DNA of 64,000 nucleotides from Brevibacterium yomogidense (GCF_016107685.1 NZ_JABASY010000002.1:434001-498000); one strand, 5' to 3'. Positions 50,954-60,481 are shown, counted from the first letter of the stretch. The notes: generated by a model not told the origin, from the sequence alone. Numbers and translations are program-made.

Positions 50954-52934
50954 GTCGCGCGCACTGATCGAATCGCTCTACACCCTGTCCCGCCCGCGCG
51001 TCGAGGGCGACCGCGTCCGATTCGAGATCACGCGAGCGGACGCGGAGACCGACTCCTACTCGACACGCCTCCACGCCGTGCCCCTCGCGGCGCGGCCCGA
51101 CGACGTGACCGGTGTGCGGCGGGTGTCGACCGGATGGTCCGACCGCGCGTATACGCGGAAGGGGTCCGTGACTGCCTTCCTCCGGGCGCCGCAGCGACAG
51201 TCACCCCAGTTGTGGGTGGCGGTCGACGACGGGCCGCCGCGGGCGGTGACGGACCTGCCGCTGGGAATCACGGAATACGTGCTGTCGGAGGACGGCACGC
51301 AGGCCTACGCCATCGCCCGCGACCCGGAGCAGGGCCGCTACGGCACGGATCCGGACGTGACGGCCGACGGGGAGCCGCCCCGGCGCATCACGACGCTCAC
51401 CTACCAGTCGAACGGGGTGGGGTACGTCCTCGACCGGCCTGCCCGGCTGCTGAGAGTGCCGCTGGAAGACGAAGCGGATCCTGCCCCGGCCGGGGAGGTG
51501 CCGCTGCCGAGCGCCGACGAAGTGCTCCGACTCGCCGGCGACGTCCACGACCTGCAGGTCGACCACGGACGTGTATCGGTCATCGGTCCGACCGAGGCGC
51601 CCGGCACCCGCCCGGATCTGCGCTCGACCGTGTGGATCGCCACCGACGACGCACCGTACGCGGTGGACGTCGGCGACCTCAGCGTGGCCTCGCACGCGTG
51701 GATGGACCCCCACCGGATCGCACTCCTCGCGACGGACGTGGGGCCCAGCCGGACGGACTTCGTCGCGCAGGTCCCAGGCCTGCACATCCACGACGTGAGG
51801 AACGGGACGACCCACCGCCTCACGCCCGTCGACCACGGGGAGCTGTCCGGGGAGCTGCTCGCCGTCGACGACCGCGTGCTGTGCCTGCTCACGGACGACG
51901 GGGCGGAGCGACTGGCGGAGGTCTCCACCGCGGACGACGTGGGTGAGGACGACCGCATCCGCGCGCTCACACCCGTCGACTGGGCGGTCACCGGATTCGA
52001 CCGGACCGCCGACGACGCGATCGTCGTGACTGCGGCGACCCCCGACAGCTGCGGGGAGGTCTTCCGGCTGGGCCCCGCGAGTGCAGCGACCGGCGGTGAC
52101 CCGCACCCGATCGCGCTCACGGCCCTCGACGGCCGTGCGTGGTACCGCGCACGGCCGATCGCCGCGCAGACGTCCGGGGGAGAAGTGCGGGGCTGGTGCG
52201 CGATCCCGGCGGGCACCGGCCCGCACCCCGTGGTCCTGTCGATCCACGGGGGACCGTTCGCGCAGTACACCGCCGCGGCCTTCGACGAGGTGCAGGCCCT
52301 CCTCGACGCGGGCGTCGCGGTCGTCTGGTCGAACCCCCGCGGCTCGGCGGGCCGCGGTCGCGCCTGGGGCGCCCGGGTGCGCGGAGACTTCGCCGACCCC
52401 GCGTCCGAAGACGTGCTCGCCGTGCTCGTGGCGGCGCTGGAAGCCCACCCGCAGCTGGATTCCCGGCGGCTGGGTGTCCAGGGAGGCTCGTACGGCGGCT
52501 ACCTCACTGCCATGATCATCGCCGATGACCACCGATTCACGGGCGCGATCGTGGAGAGGGGCTTCCTCGACCCCGTGTCGTTCGCCGGCACGAGCGACAT
52601 CGGCGGGTTCTTCGGCCACGAATACGTGGGATCCGACCCTGCCGACCTTGCCCGCCAGTCGCCTCTGGCCCGTGTGGGCGATGTCCGCACACCCACCCTC
52701 GTCATCCACTCGGAGAAGGATCTGCGCTGTCCTCTCGAACAGGCACAGCAGTACTACGCGGGGCTGCTGCGCCACGGAGTGGAGGCGGAGCTCCTCGTCT
52801 TCCCCGGCGAGGACCACGAACTGTCCCGCAGCGGACGACCCCGCCATCGGATCGCGCGCTTCGAGGCGATCGCCGACTGGTGGTCGCGCCTCTTCGGCAC
52901 CGGCCCCGCGCCCGGGGCCCCGCAGGACGGCTGA
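50946..52934 (+). CDS. S9 family (prolyl oligopeptidase-like) serine peptidase
   Basis: The 662-aa protein has an N-terminal beta-propeller-like region (about 1-400) and a C-terminal alpha/beta hydrolase domain. The catalytic triad is visible: S515 in GGSYGGYLTAM, D592 in HSEKDLRCP and H624 in GEDHELSRSGRPRH. SIHGGPFAQYTAAAFDEVQ is the oxyanion region. Members cleave peptides after proline or act as acyl-aminoacyl peptidases. There is no signal peptide, so it is probably cytoplasmic. The gene is inserted between the HIT and phosphatidyl-alcohol synthase genes, adjacent to each other in mycobacteria, and overlaps both. Confidence 0.9.
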   Translation: MSESRALIESLYTLSRPRVEGDRVRFEITRADAETDSYSTRLHAVPLAARPDDVTGVRRVSTGWSDRAYTRKGSVTAFLRAPQRQSPQLWVAVDDGPPRAVTDLPLGITEYVLSEDGTQAYAIARDPEQGRYGTDPDVTADGEPPRRITTLTYQSNGVGYVLDRPARLLRVPLEDEADPAPAGEVPLPSADEVLRLAGDVHDLQVDHGRVSVIGPTEAPGTRPDLRSTVWIATDDAPYAVDVGDLSVASHAWMDPHRIALLATDVGPSRTDFVAQVPGLHIHDVRNGTTHRLTPVDHGELSGELLAVDDRVLCLLTDDGAERLAEVSTADDVGEDDRIRALTPVDWAVTGFDRTADDAIVVTAATPDSCGEVFRLGPASAATGGDPHPIALTALDGRAWYRARPIAAQTSGGEVRGWCAIPAGTGPHPVVLSIHGGPFAQYTAAAFDEVQALLDAGVAVVWSNPRGSAGRGRAWGARVRGDFADPASEDVLAVLVAALEAHPQLDSRRLGVQGGSYGGYLTAMIIADDHRFTGAIVERGFLDPVSFAGTSDIGGFFGHEYVGSDPADLARQSPLARVGDVRTPTLVIHSEKDLRCPLEQAQQYYAGLLRHGVEAELLVFPGEDHELSRSGRPRHRIARFEAIADWWSRLFGTGPAPGAPQDG

Positions 52935-53554
52935 TGCTCAACTCGATCGCGCGGGCCGCGTTCACCCGGCTGTTCACACCGCCGGCACAGCTGCTCCTGC
53001 GCATCGGCCTCACAGCCGACGCCGTGACCGTGATCGGGACGGTCGGCGTCTGTGCCGGTGCCCTCATCGCCTATCCGCTGGGGCATCTCTTCTGGGGCAC
53101 CGTCGTCATCACGGTGTTCGTGCTGGCGGACATGCTCGACGGGATCATGGCGCGCATCGCCGGCACGCCGTCCGCATGGGGCGCCTTCCTCGACTCCACT
53201 CTCGACCGCGTCGCGGACTCCGCGGTCTTCGTCGGGTTGGCCCTGTGGTTCTTCCTCGGCGCCGACGACCCGCTCACCGCACTGCTGTCGCTCGTCTGCC
53301 TGGTCGCCGGCTCACTCGTGTCCTACGTGCGAGCGCGCGGTGAAGCCTTGGGAGTGGAGGCGGCGGGCGGGATCGCGGAGCGTGCCGACAGGCTGCTCGT
53401 CACTCTTGTCGTGACCGGCCTGGTAGGGCTGGGGCTCCCCGTCGTCACCCTCACGGCGGCGCTGGGAGTGCTCAGCCTCCTGTGCATCGTGACGGTGATC
53501 CAGCGGATGGCGGCGGTGCGGTCCCAGCTGGGAGACGCACCGACTGTAGAATGA
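52934..53554 (+). CDS. CDP-alcohol phosphatidyltransferase (PgsA1-like, phosphatidylinositol phosphate synthase)
   Basis: The 206-aa membrane protein carries the complete family motif D-x2-D-G-x2-A-R-x8-G-x3-D-x3-D, beginning DMLDGIMARIAG and ending FLDSTLDRVAD at about residues 65-94. About six hydrophobic segments are present. The position after thrS and HIT points to the phosphatidylinositol phosphate synthase group, but phosphatidylglycerophosphate synthase cannot be excluded by sight. ATG 52934 shares a base with the peptidase stop. The acyltransferase and PimA genes that normally follow are missing; yebC is next. Confidence 0.87.
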   Translation: MLNSIARAAFTRLFTPPAQLLLRIGLTADAVTVIGTVGVCAGALIAYPLGHLFWGTVVITVFVLADMLDGIMARIAGTPSAWGAFLDSTLDRVADSAVFVGLALWFFLGADDPLTALLSLVCLVAGSLVSYVRARGEALGVEAAGGIAERADRLLVTLVVTGLVGLGLPVVTLTAALGVLSLLCIVTVIQRMAAVRSQLGDAPTVE

Positions 53555-53603
53555 CATGTCACTCGACACGCATCTGAGACGCATCTGAATCGGAGGAACA
53601 CAC

Positions 53604-54359
53604 GTGGCAGGTCACTCCAAGTGGGCGACGACCAAGCACAAGAAGGCCGCGATCGACGCGAAGCGCGGGAAGCTGTTCGCGAAACTCATCAAGAACATCG
53701 AGGTGGCAGCGCGCAACGGCGGGCCGGACCTCGAGGGCAACCCGACACTGTTCGATGCCGTGCAGCGTGCGAAGAAGTCGTCCGTCCCCAACGACAACAT
53801 CGACCGCGCGGTGAAGCGCGGCGGTGGACTCGACGGAGGCGGCGTCGACTACGAGACGATCATGTACGAGGGCTACGGCGCCGGTGGTGTCGCGCTCCTC
53901 ATCGAATGCCTGACGGACAACCGCAACCGTGCGGCCTCCGACGTCCGCGTGGCAGTGACGCGCAACAACGGATCGATGGGGGACCCGGGCTCCGTCGCCT
54001 ACAACTTCGAGCGCAAGGGTGTCGTCGCCGTGTCGAAGGACGCGGCGGACGAGGACACGATCCTCGAAGCCACCCTGGAGGCCGGGGCGGAGGAGATCAA
54101 GGACGCCGGCGAGCAGTGGGAGGTCGTGTCCGAGGCGACCGATCTCGTCGCTGTGCGGACGGCGCTCCAGGAGGCGGGTGTCGACTATGAATCGGCGGAG
54201 GCCGCGTTCGTGCCGAACGTCGAGGTGCCCGTCGACGTCGACGCTGCACGCAAGGTGTTCGGACTCATCGACGCACTGGAGGATCTGGACGACGTCCAGA
54301 ACATCTACACGAACGTCGACCTGTCCGACGAGGTCCTCGCCGCACTCGACGAGGACTGA
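53604..54359 (+). CDS. yebC: YebC/PmpR family regulator or translation factor
   Basis: YebC proteins are described as DNA-binding regulators and, more recently, as factors that help ribosomes at proline-rich stretches. The conserved start [20 protein letters not shown] is at residues 3-22, then [20 protein letters not shown] and [20 protein letters not shown]. Length is 251 aa, normal. GGAGGAACAC precedes the GTG. ruvC follows after 3 bases; yebC-ruvC-ruvA-ruvB order is widely conserved. Confidence 0.95.
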   Translation: MAGHSKWATTKHKKAAIDAKRGKLFAKLIKNIEVAARNGGPDLEGNPTLFDAVQRAKKSSVPNDNIDRAVKRGGGLDGGGVDYETIMYEGYGAGGVALLIECLTDNRNRAASDVRVAVTRNNGSMGDPGSVAYNFERKGVVAVSKDAADEDTILEATLEAGAEEIKDAGEQWEVVSEATDLVAVRTALQEAGVDYESAEAAFVPNVEVPVDVDAARKVFGLIDALEDLDDVQNIYTNVDLSDEVLAALDED

Positions 54360-54362
54360 TCC

Positions 54363-54962
54363 GTGCGCGTCCTGGGGGTCGACCCCGGGCTCACCCGTCT
54401 GGGACTGGGCGTGGTGGAGTCCGGCCGTCCGACGCGACCGGAGCTCGTCGCGGTGGGGGTGGTCCGCACTCCGGCGGACGAATCCGTCGACGTCCGTCTG
54501 GGTCGCATCGCGGAGTCCTTCGACCAGTGGATCGATGAGCATCGCCCGGACGTCGTGGCGGTCGAACGCGTCTTCGCCCGATCCGACGTCTCGACGATCA
54601 TCGGCACAGCTCAGGCGTCCGGCCTCACGATGGGGCTCGCGGCCCGCCGCGGGATCCCCGTCGCGATGCACACCCCCTCGGAGGTGAAGGCGGCGGTGAC
54701 GGGCAGCGGGCGGGCAGACAAGCAGCAGGTGACCCGCATGGTCACGCGGATCCTGCGCCTGGACGCTCCCCCGAAGCCGGCGGACGCCGCGGATGCGCTG
54801 GCACTCGCGATCACCCACCTGTGGCGCGGCGCGACCGCAGGCGCGTCGACACCGGGCAAGCGCAAGGACGTCCTCACGCGACGGGCAGCCGGCCGCCAGG
54901 GTTCGGGTCTCACCGCCGCGCAGGAGCAGTGGGCACGTGCACTCCGCGCGGCGGAGTCGTGA
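54363..54962 (+). CDS. ruvC: Holliday junction endonuclease RuvC
   Basis: RuvC resolves Holliday junctions. Acidic active-site residues are visible in [11 protein letters not shown] (D near 6), [12 protein letters not shown] (E near 68) and the C-terminal [12 protein letters not shown]. Length is 199 aa, with a Lys/Arg/Ala-rich tail a little longer than in E. coli. The GTG start lies 3 bases after yebC. The ruvA gene downstream has its own promoter and LexA box, so ruvC seems to be transcribed mainly with yebC. Confidence 0.95.
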   Translation: MRVLGVDPGLTRLGLGVVESGRPTRPELVAVGVVRTPADESVDVRLGRIAESFDQWIDEHRPDVVAVERVFARSDVSTIIGTAQASGLTMGLAARRGIPVAMHTPSEVKAAVTGSGRADKQQVTRMVTRILRLDAPPKPADAADALALAITHLWRGATAGASTPGKRKDVLTRRAAGRQGSGLTAAQEQWARALRAAES

Positions 54963-54980
54963 ACGCGTCGCGCGCATGAT

Positions 54981-55008
54981 TAGACTGGCAATCGCACACG
55001 TGTTCGAT
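54981..55008 (+). promoter_or_regulatory. ruvA promoter -10 box and LexA (SOS) operator
   Basis: TCGCAC-ACGT-GTTCGA (54992-55007) differs from the actinobacterial/Bacillus-type SOS box TCGAAC-N4-GTTCGA at one base and has flanking A and T. TAGACT at 54981-54986 is a -10 box whose start point would fall inside the operator. This predicts LexA repression and DNA-damage induction of ruvAB. Confidence 0.8.
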
Positions 55009-55031
55009 AGCAGTCCCGGAGGAGAACGTCG

Positions 55032-55628
55032 TTGATCGCGTACCTGTCAGGCACCGCCCGCTCCGTGCGAGCGGATTCGGTCATCATCGTCGCCGGTGGA
55101 GTCGGCAGGCTCGTCACCGTCACACCGGCGCACGCGTCGAAGGTGCGGGACGGGATGGAGGTCGAGCTGCACACCGATCTGGTCGTGCGGGAAGACTCGC
55201 TCACCCTGTACGGGTTCGAGTCCGCTGACGAGCGCTCCGTGTTCCAGATCCTCCTCACCGTGTCCGGTGTGGGGCCCAAGCTCGCGATGGCTGTCCTCGC
55301 CGTGCTCGGTGCTGACGGTCTGCGCGCCGCGGTCGCGGGGGAGGACAAGAAGACCCTCACATCGGTCCCGGGGATCGGGGCGAAGGGGGCCGCGCGCATG
55401 CTCCTGGAGCTCACGGGCAAGCTTCCCGCCGGGGGTGTAGGGCTCCCCGGCACGGCCTCGACGGCCGCTGTGGCGCCGGGCGACCAGGTCGTCGACGCGC
55501 TCGTCGGCCTCGGATGGAAGCAGGCGCAGGCGGAGAACGCGGTCGCGGACGCCCGTGCGGCGACGCCTGATGCGCCCGTCCCCGCGCTGCTGAAGGACGC
55601 TCTGCGCACGTTGGGCGGTCGCCTGTGA
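55032..55628 (+). CDS. ruvA: Holliday junction branch migration protein RuvA
   Basis: RuvA binds four-way junctions and loads RuvB. The N-terminal OB domain (about 1-63) carries [11 protein letters not shown] and [20 protein letters not shown]; helix-hairpin-helix motifs [15 protein letters not shown] and [16 protein letters not shown] follow; domain III ends with [13 protein letters not shown]. Length is 198 aa. The start is TTG at 55032 with GGAGGAGAA upstream. It overlaps ruvB by 4 bases and is preceded by a LexA box. Confidence 0.95.
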   Translation: MIAYLSGTARSVRADSVIIVAGGVGRLVTVTPAHASKVRDGMEVELHTDLVVREDSLTLYGFESADERSVFQILLTVSGVGPKLAMAVLAVLGADGLRAAVAGEDKKTLTSVPGIGAKGAARMLLELTGKLPAGGVGLPGTASTAAVAPGDQVVDALVGLGWKQAQAENAVADARAATPDAPVPALLKDALRTLGGRL

Positions 55629-56686
55629 CGGACCGCTCGTATGAGATCGGCTTCGACGACGACGGGCCGACGGGTGCGGAGCAGGAGCGCCTCACCCGCG
55701 CCGGCGCCGGGGAGCAGGAGCGCGCCGCGGAGTCGGCGCTGCGCCCCCGCGGCCTTCAGGAGTTCGTGGGGCAGCCGCAGGTCCGCGATCAGCTGTCGCT
55801 GGTGCTCGAAGCCGCCCGTGCCCGAGGCCGTGCACCGGACCACGTGCTGCTGTCCGGTCCGCCGGGGCTGGGGAAGACGACGCTCGCGATGATCATCGCC
55901 CACGAGATCGAGCAGTCGATCCGGGTGACGTCGGGGCCCGCGATCCAGCACGCGGGGGACCTCGCCGCGATCCTGTCGTCCCTGGAGGAGGGCGAGGTGC
56001 TCTTCGTCGACGAGATCCACCGCATGTCCCGTGCGGCGGAGGAGATGCTCTATGTCGCGATGGAGGACTACCGCGTCGACGTGATCGTCGGGAAGGGCCC
56101 GGGAGCAACCGCGATCCCGCTCGAACTGCCCTTCTTCACGCTGGTCGGCGCGACGACGCGCTCGGGCCTCCTGCCCGCGCCTCTGCGGGACCGGTTCGGG
56201 TTCACAGGGCACCTCGACTTCTACTCGACCGATGACCTGCTGCGCGTCCTCGTCCGCTCGGCCGGGAAGCTCGACATCGACGCCGCCTCACCGGGGCTCC
56301 AGGAGATCGCCTCCCGGTCGCGGGGGACGCCCCGGATCGCGAACAGGCTCCTGCGGCGGGTGCGCGACTGGGCGCAGGTGCGGGGCGACGGCACGATCAC
56401 GATGGAGGCCGCGCGCTCTGCGCTGCTCGTGTACGAGGTCGACGAGATGGGGCTCGACCGACTCGACCGGTCCGTGCTCCACGCTCTCTGCACGCGCTTC
56501 CGGGGCGGTCCCGTGGGTCTCAGCACCCTCGCCGTGTCCGTGGCGGAGGAAGCGGAGACCGTCGAAGAGGTCGCTGAGCCGTTCCTCGTGCGTGAAGGGC
56601 TGCTCACGCGGACGCCGCGGGGCCGGGTGGCGACGGAGGCGGGGTGGCGGCACCTCGGCCTCACACCCCCGGACGGCGCATTCTGA
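55625..56686 (+). CDS. ruvB: Holliday junction branch migration ATPase RuvB
   Basis: This AAA+ motor drives branch migration. Walker A is [20 protein letters not shown], Walker B is [10 protein letters not shown], and [19 protein letters not shown] gives sensor 1 and the arginine finger region. The C-terminal winged helix has [18 protein letters not shown]. Length is 353 aa, normal. GTG 55625 overlaps the ruvA stop (GTGA). An inverted repeat follows its stop. Confidence 0.96.
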   Translation: MTDRSYEIGFDDDGPTGAEQERLTRAGAGEQERAAESALRPRGLQEFVGQPQVRDQLSLVLEAARARGRAPDHVLLSGPPGLGKTTLAMIIAHEIEQSIRVTSGPAIQHAGDLAAILSSLEEGEVLFVDEIHRMSRAAEEMLYVAMEDYRVDVIVGKGPGATAIPLELPFFTLVGATTRSGLLPAPLRDRFGFTGHLDFYSTDDLLRVLVRSAGKLDIDAASPGLQEIASRSRGTPRIANRLLRRVRDWAQVRGDGTITMEAARSALLVYEVDEMGLDRLDRSVLHALCTRFRGGPVGLSTLAVSVAEEAETVEEVAEPFLVREGLLTRTPRGRVATEAGWRHLGLTPPDGAF

Positions 56687-56710
56687 GGGTGCGCCCCCGT
56701 ACAGGCCCCT

Positions 56711-56748
56711 CCGCTCGATGTGAGAGACTCGAGCGGCCGCACTAGACT
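56711..56748 (+). promoter_or_regulatory. inverted repeat and -10 box ahead of yajC
   Basis: CCGCTCGA (56711-56718), 10 bases and TCGAGCGG (56729-56736) form a perfect 8-bp inverted repeat. TAGACT (56743-56748) follows. The repeat may be the ruvB terminator or an operator where a -35 would lie. Confidence 0.5.
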
Positions 56749-56795
56749 GGCACCCGGTCTTCTCGACTCCTCTTACGAAAGGCGGCTTCCGCCCC

Positions 56796-57404
56796 ATGGA
56801 AATGATCCTCATCCTCGGATTCGGTGCTCTCCTCATCTTCTTCATGATGAACTCGCGCAAGAAGCAGCGCCAGCAGCAGGAGAAGCTGTCCTCCGGCCTC
56901 GTGATCGGAGCGCGGGTGATGACGACGTTCGGCGTGTTCGGCACCGTCGTCGACGTGGTCGAGGAGGAGAACAAGGTGACGATCGAATCCGGTCCCGGAA
57001 CGATCCTCACCGTTCACCGCCAGGCGATCGGCACGATCGAGGAGCCGCTCGGAGCGATGGACGCGGACCTCGACGAGGCCGACCACGCGGACGCCGACCG
57101 GCTGGACGACGACCTGCGCAACACGGAGATCCCGGACGACCTCTCGTCGCTCACGCCTGATGATTCGGCTGAGGACCGCGACGCCGATGCGGAGGCGGAC
57201 GCCGGTGCGGACGACGCATCAGCGGACACGGACGCGGCTGCGGAGGACGAGGCGACGACCGACGCCGGGGAGGCCCCGGATGCGGGCCTCGGCGACGGCG
57301 GTACCGACGTCCTCGACCCGGACAGCTCCGACTCGGAGGTCACCGATTCGGACGGGACGGACTCCGACAGCACCGACCCGGACAGCTCCGGCGACCGACG
57401 CTGA
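56796..57404 (+). CDS. yajC: preprotein translocase subunit YajC with a long acidic tail
   Basis: YajC is a small accessory protein of the SecDF complex. One N-terminal span (EMILILGFGALLIFFMM, residues 2-18) is followed by the basic NSRKKQRQQQEK and the conserved GARVMTTFGVFGTVVDV. From about residue 87 to 202 the protein is dominated by Asp, Glu, Ala and Ser, ending in repeated Asp-Ser motifs (TDSDSTDPDSSGD). E. coli YajC is 110 aa, so the tail nearly doubles it. The tail should face the cytoplasm. It is followed by secD and secF. Confidence 0.92.
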   Translation: MEMILILGFGALLIFFMMNSRKKQRQQQEKLSSGLVIGARVMTTFGVFGTVVDVVEEENKVTIESGPGTILTVHRQAIGTIEEPLGAMDADLDEADHADADRLDDDLRNTEIPDDLSSLTPDDSAEDRDADAEADAGADDASADTDAAAEDEATTDAGEAPDAGLGDGGTDVLDPDSSDSEVTDSDGTDSDSTDPDSSGDRR

Positions 57405-57443
57405 CCCACAGACCACCTCACCCTTCCTCCCGAAAGCGATAAC

Positions 57444-59450
57444 GTGGCCGCACCCTCCAACGAACCGCGCCCGGTCCTGTCCTTCATCTGGCTGGCCGTC
57501 GTCTCCGTGGCACTCGTCGTGCTCGTGGGCGCCGGCGCGATCTGGTCGACGGCGACCTGGGCGCCCAAGCTGGCACTCGATCTGGAGGGCGGCACCTCGA
57601 TCATCCTCGAGCCCCAGGTCGACGACGGCACGAAGATCTCCAGCGAGCAGCTCAACCAGGCCGTCTCGATCATCCGTCAGCGCGTCGATTCGACAGGTGT
57701 GTCCGAAGCGGAGATCACGACGCAGGGCGACCGCAACATCGTCGTGAACCTGCCCGGCAACCCGGACGAGGAGACGCGCGAGCTGGTGCGGTCATCCGCG
57801 CAGCTCGCGTTCCGCCGCGTCGCCTTCGTGGGGGCGCCGGAAGCCGTGAGCGCGGACGACGAGCCTGCACCGGAGGAGACCGAGGACCCGATGGCGGATC
57901 TCAGTGATGAGGACCGCAAGCGGCTCGAGGACCTGCTGGAAGACGAGGACGCCGAGGACGCCCCTGCCGGGGGCGGATCGGTGACCGCCGACGACCAGTC
58001 CGCGGCGGTCGCCGCAGGAGAGACGGGCGCGCCGTCCGGCGAAGGGGAGGACGCCTCGGGCGAGGGCTCCGCGGCCGGCGAGGCGACCGACGAGGCGCCC
58101 GCCGACGCGACGGAGGACGCCCCCGCGACGGCACCCCGCTTCGACCCGATGACCGACATGTCATGGGCCGACGACGACGTGATGAACGCGTTCGCTGAAC
58201 TCGACTGCACCGACCCCGCCAACCGCACGGGTGGCGAGTCCGGCGGCGACGACGACATGTTCGTGTCCTGCGCGCAGGACGGCAGCGCGAAGTACATCCT
58301 CGGGCCCGTCGAACTGGACGGGTCCCACGTGTCGGATGCTGACTTCGGCTTCGAGACGACGTCGACGGGCACGCAGACGAACCGCGTCGCCGTGACGATC
58401 GAGTTCGACAACGTGGGGCGCGAGGTGTTCGGTGAGATCACGACTGCCATCACCGGGCAGCAGCAGCCTTACGATCAGTTCGCGATCGTGCTCGACGGAC
58501 TCGTGCTGTCAGCGCCGCAGTCCCGCACCCCCGTGACCGACGGGCGTGCCCAGATCACCGGCGACTTCACCCTGGAATCGGGGGAGACGCTCGCCAACCA
58601 GCTCCGCAACGGCGCGCTGCCCATCAGCTTCCAGGTGCAGAGTGAGCAGCAGATCTCGCCCACGCTCGGCTCCGACTACCTCGCCTACGGCATGCTCGCG
58701 GGGCTGATCGGTCTGGGCCTCGTCGTCGTGTACTCGCTCGTGCAGTATCGGGTGCTCGGCACCGTGACCGTCTCGAGCCTCGCGGTCGCGGGTGTGCTCA
58801 CCTATCTCCTGCTGCTCCTCGTCACGTGGCGGTACGGGTACCGACTGTCGCTTGCGGGTGTGGCGGGTCTCATCGTCGGCATCGGTGCGGCAGCGGACTC
58901 GTTCATCGTGTACTTCGAGAGGATCAGGGACGAGCTGCGCGGTGGGCGGAAGCTCACGTCCGCGGTGGAGATCGGCTGGGACCGCGCGAAGCGCACGATC
59001 TTCGCGTCCAAGGCAGTCAACCTGCTGGGCGCCGTGATCCTCTACATCCTCGCCGTGGGCAGCGTGCGCGGGTTCGCGTTCACACTGGGCCTCACGGTCA
59101 TCGTCGACCTGCTCGTCACCGTCCTGTTCACGCACCCGATGATGCAGCTGCTGGCCCGCACGCGCTTCTTCGGCGACGGCCACCCGATGTCCGGGATGGA
59201 CCCGCGCCAGCTGGGGGTCACCCAGGCGTCCTACCGCGGCGCTCTCAATATCGACCTGGAGCGCGCGGAGCAGGCCGGGACGAAGAAGGGCTCATTCAAG
59301 GAGGCCAAGCGCAGGCAGAAGGATGTCGACCGGCGCGAAGCGCGCGCACGCACCGGGACGACACTCGCTGAGCGCAAGGCGAGGGCACAGGAGGAGACCG
59401 GTCCCGAACCGGCGACCAGCACCGACGGAAAGGCGGGGGACGCCCGATGA
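57444..59450 (+). CDS. secD: protein translocase subunit SecD with acidic insertion
   Basis: SecD uses the proton gradient to aid late stages of Sec-dependent export. Residues about 12-34 form the first span; LALDLEGGTSIILEPQ is the conserved post-span motif. The large extracytoplasmic domain contains an insertion of about 100 residues (about 132-232) rich in Asp, Glu, Ala and Gly. Five C-terminal spans begin near IGLGLVVVYSLVQYR, with GLIVGIGAAADSFIVYFERI as the conserved channel segment. A basic cytoplasmic tail follows. Length is 668 aa. The GTG start has a weak GAAAG upstream. It overlaps secF by 4 bases. Confidence 0.94.
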   Translation: MAAPSNEPRPVLSFIWLAVVSVALVVLVGAGAIWSTATWAPKLALDLEGGTSIILEPQVDDGTKISSEQLNQAVSIIRQRVDSTGVSEAEITTQGDRNIVVNLPGNPDEETRELVRSSAQLAFRRVAFVGAPEAVSADDEPAPEETEDPMADLSDEDRKRLEDLLEDEDAEDAPAGGGSVTADDQSAAVAAGETGAPSGEGEDASGEGSAAGEATDEAPADATEDAPATAPRFDPMTDMSWADDDVMNAFAELDCTDPANRTGGESGGDDDMFVSCAQDGSAKYILGPVELDGSHVSDADFGFETTSTGTQTNRVAVTIEFDNVGREVFGEITTAITGQQQPYDQFAIVLDGLVLSAPQSRTPVTDGRAQITGDFTLESGETLANQLRNGALPISFQVQSEQQISPTLGSDYLAYGMLAGLIGLGLVVVYSLVQYRVLGTVTVSSLAVAGVLTYLLLLLVTWRYGYRLSLAGVAGLIVGIGAAADSFIVYFERIRDELRGGRKLTSAVEIGWDRAKRTIFASKAVNLLGAVILYILAVGSVRGFAFTLGLTVIVDLLVTVLFTHPMMQLLARTRFFGDGHPMSGMDPRQLGVTQASYRGALNIDLERAEQAGTKKGSFKEAKRRQKDVDRREARARTGTTLAERKARAQEETGPEPATSTDGKAGDAR

Positions 59451-60481
59451 AGAAGTTCCTGTCATGGGGCAACGACCTCCACAGCGGTCGGACGTCCATC
59501 CCGTTCGTCGGCAGGGCGAAGCTCTGGCTGACGATCGCCGCGCTGCTGGGCCTGCTTTCGCTCGCGGTGCCCCTCATCTTCGGCTTCAACCTGGGCATCG
59601 CGTTCCGGGGCGGCTCCGAGTTCCAGGTCGACAAGGTCGCATCGACCGAGGCGCAGGTCGCGACCGAGGCCGTGAGCGACGTCGTCGGGGATGTCGGCAC
59701 GACCGTCGTCCCGACGTCCGACACGTCCGTGAAGGTGACCACCGAGCAGCTCACCGACCCCCAGATGCAGGAGGTGCGGGACGCACTCGTCACGACGTAC
59801 GACGTCTCCCAGGAGGACGTCACATCGAACTTCGTGGGCCCTGCCTGGGGCCAGGACGTGACGAGCAAGATGCTGCGCGCGCTCGTGATCTTCGTGGGGC
59901 TCGCGATGATCTTCATGGCCATCTACTTCCGCACGTGGAAGATGTCCGTGGCCGCGATCATCGGACTCGTGGCCGTCATGGTGGTGACCATCGGCATCTA
60001 CTCCGCGACCGGGTTCGAGATCACCCCCGAGGCGATCATCGGGTTCCTCACCGTGCTGAGCTTCTCGCTGTACGACACCGTCGTGGTGTTCGACAAGATC
60101 CGAGAGAACACGCACGACTTCGAGGACAACGTGCACATGAAGTTCTCCGAACTGGTGAACCTGGGGGTCAACCAGACGACCGTGCGCTCGATCAACACCT
60201 CTGCGATCGCTGTGCTGCCGATCGCGTCGATCCTCTTCATCGGCGTGTTCATCCTGGGTGCCGGAACACTCACGGACATCTCGCTGTCACTGTTCATCGG
60301 CACGATCATCGCGGCCCTGTCGACCCTCTTCGTCGCGTCTCCGCTGTACGGCGTCCTGAGGCATCGGGAGCCCGCGGTGCGCGCACAGGAGGCCGCGGTC
60401 GACGAGCGCCGCCGGGCCAGGGGCCTGCCGGACCGCGCACCGGTGCTGGGCGACGAGGCGCCGGTGAGCGCGGGACGCTGA
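59447..60481 (+). CDS. secF: protein translocase subunit SecF
   Basis: SecF partners SecD in the membrane. After the first span, GFNLGIAFRGGSEFQV is the family motif. The C-terminal block of five spans includes EITPEAIIGFLTVLSFSLYD and TVVVFDKIRENTHDFED, then NQTTVRSINTSAIAVLPIAS. Length is 344 aa. The ATG overlaps the secD stop (ATGA). The apt gene found between secF and rel in mycobacteria is absent; rel follows after about 90 bases. Confidence 0.95.
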   Translation: MKKFLSWGNDLHSGRTSIPFVGRAKLWLTIAALLGLLSLAVPLIFGFNLGIAFRGGSEFQVDKVASTEAQVATEAVSDVVGDVGTTVVPTSDTSVKVTTEQLTDPQMQEVRDALVTTYDVSQEDVTSNFVGPAWGQDVTSKMLRALVIFVGLAMIFMAIYFRTWKMSVAAIIGLVAVMVVTIGIYSATGFEITPEAIIGFLTVLSFSLYDTVVVFDKIRENTHDFEDNVHMKFSELVNLGVNQTTVRSINTSAIAVLPIASILFIGVFILGAGTLTDISLSLFIGTIIAALSTLFVASPLYGVLRHREPAVRAQEAAVDERRRARGLPDRAPVLGDEAPVSAGR

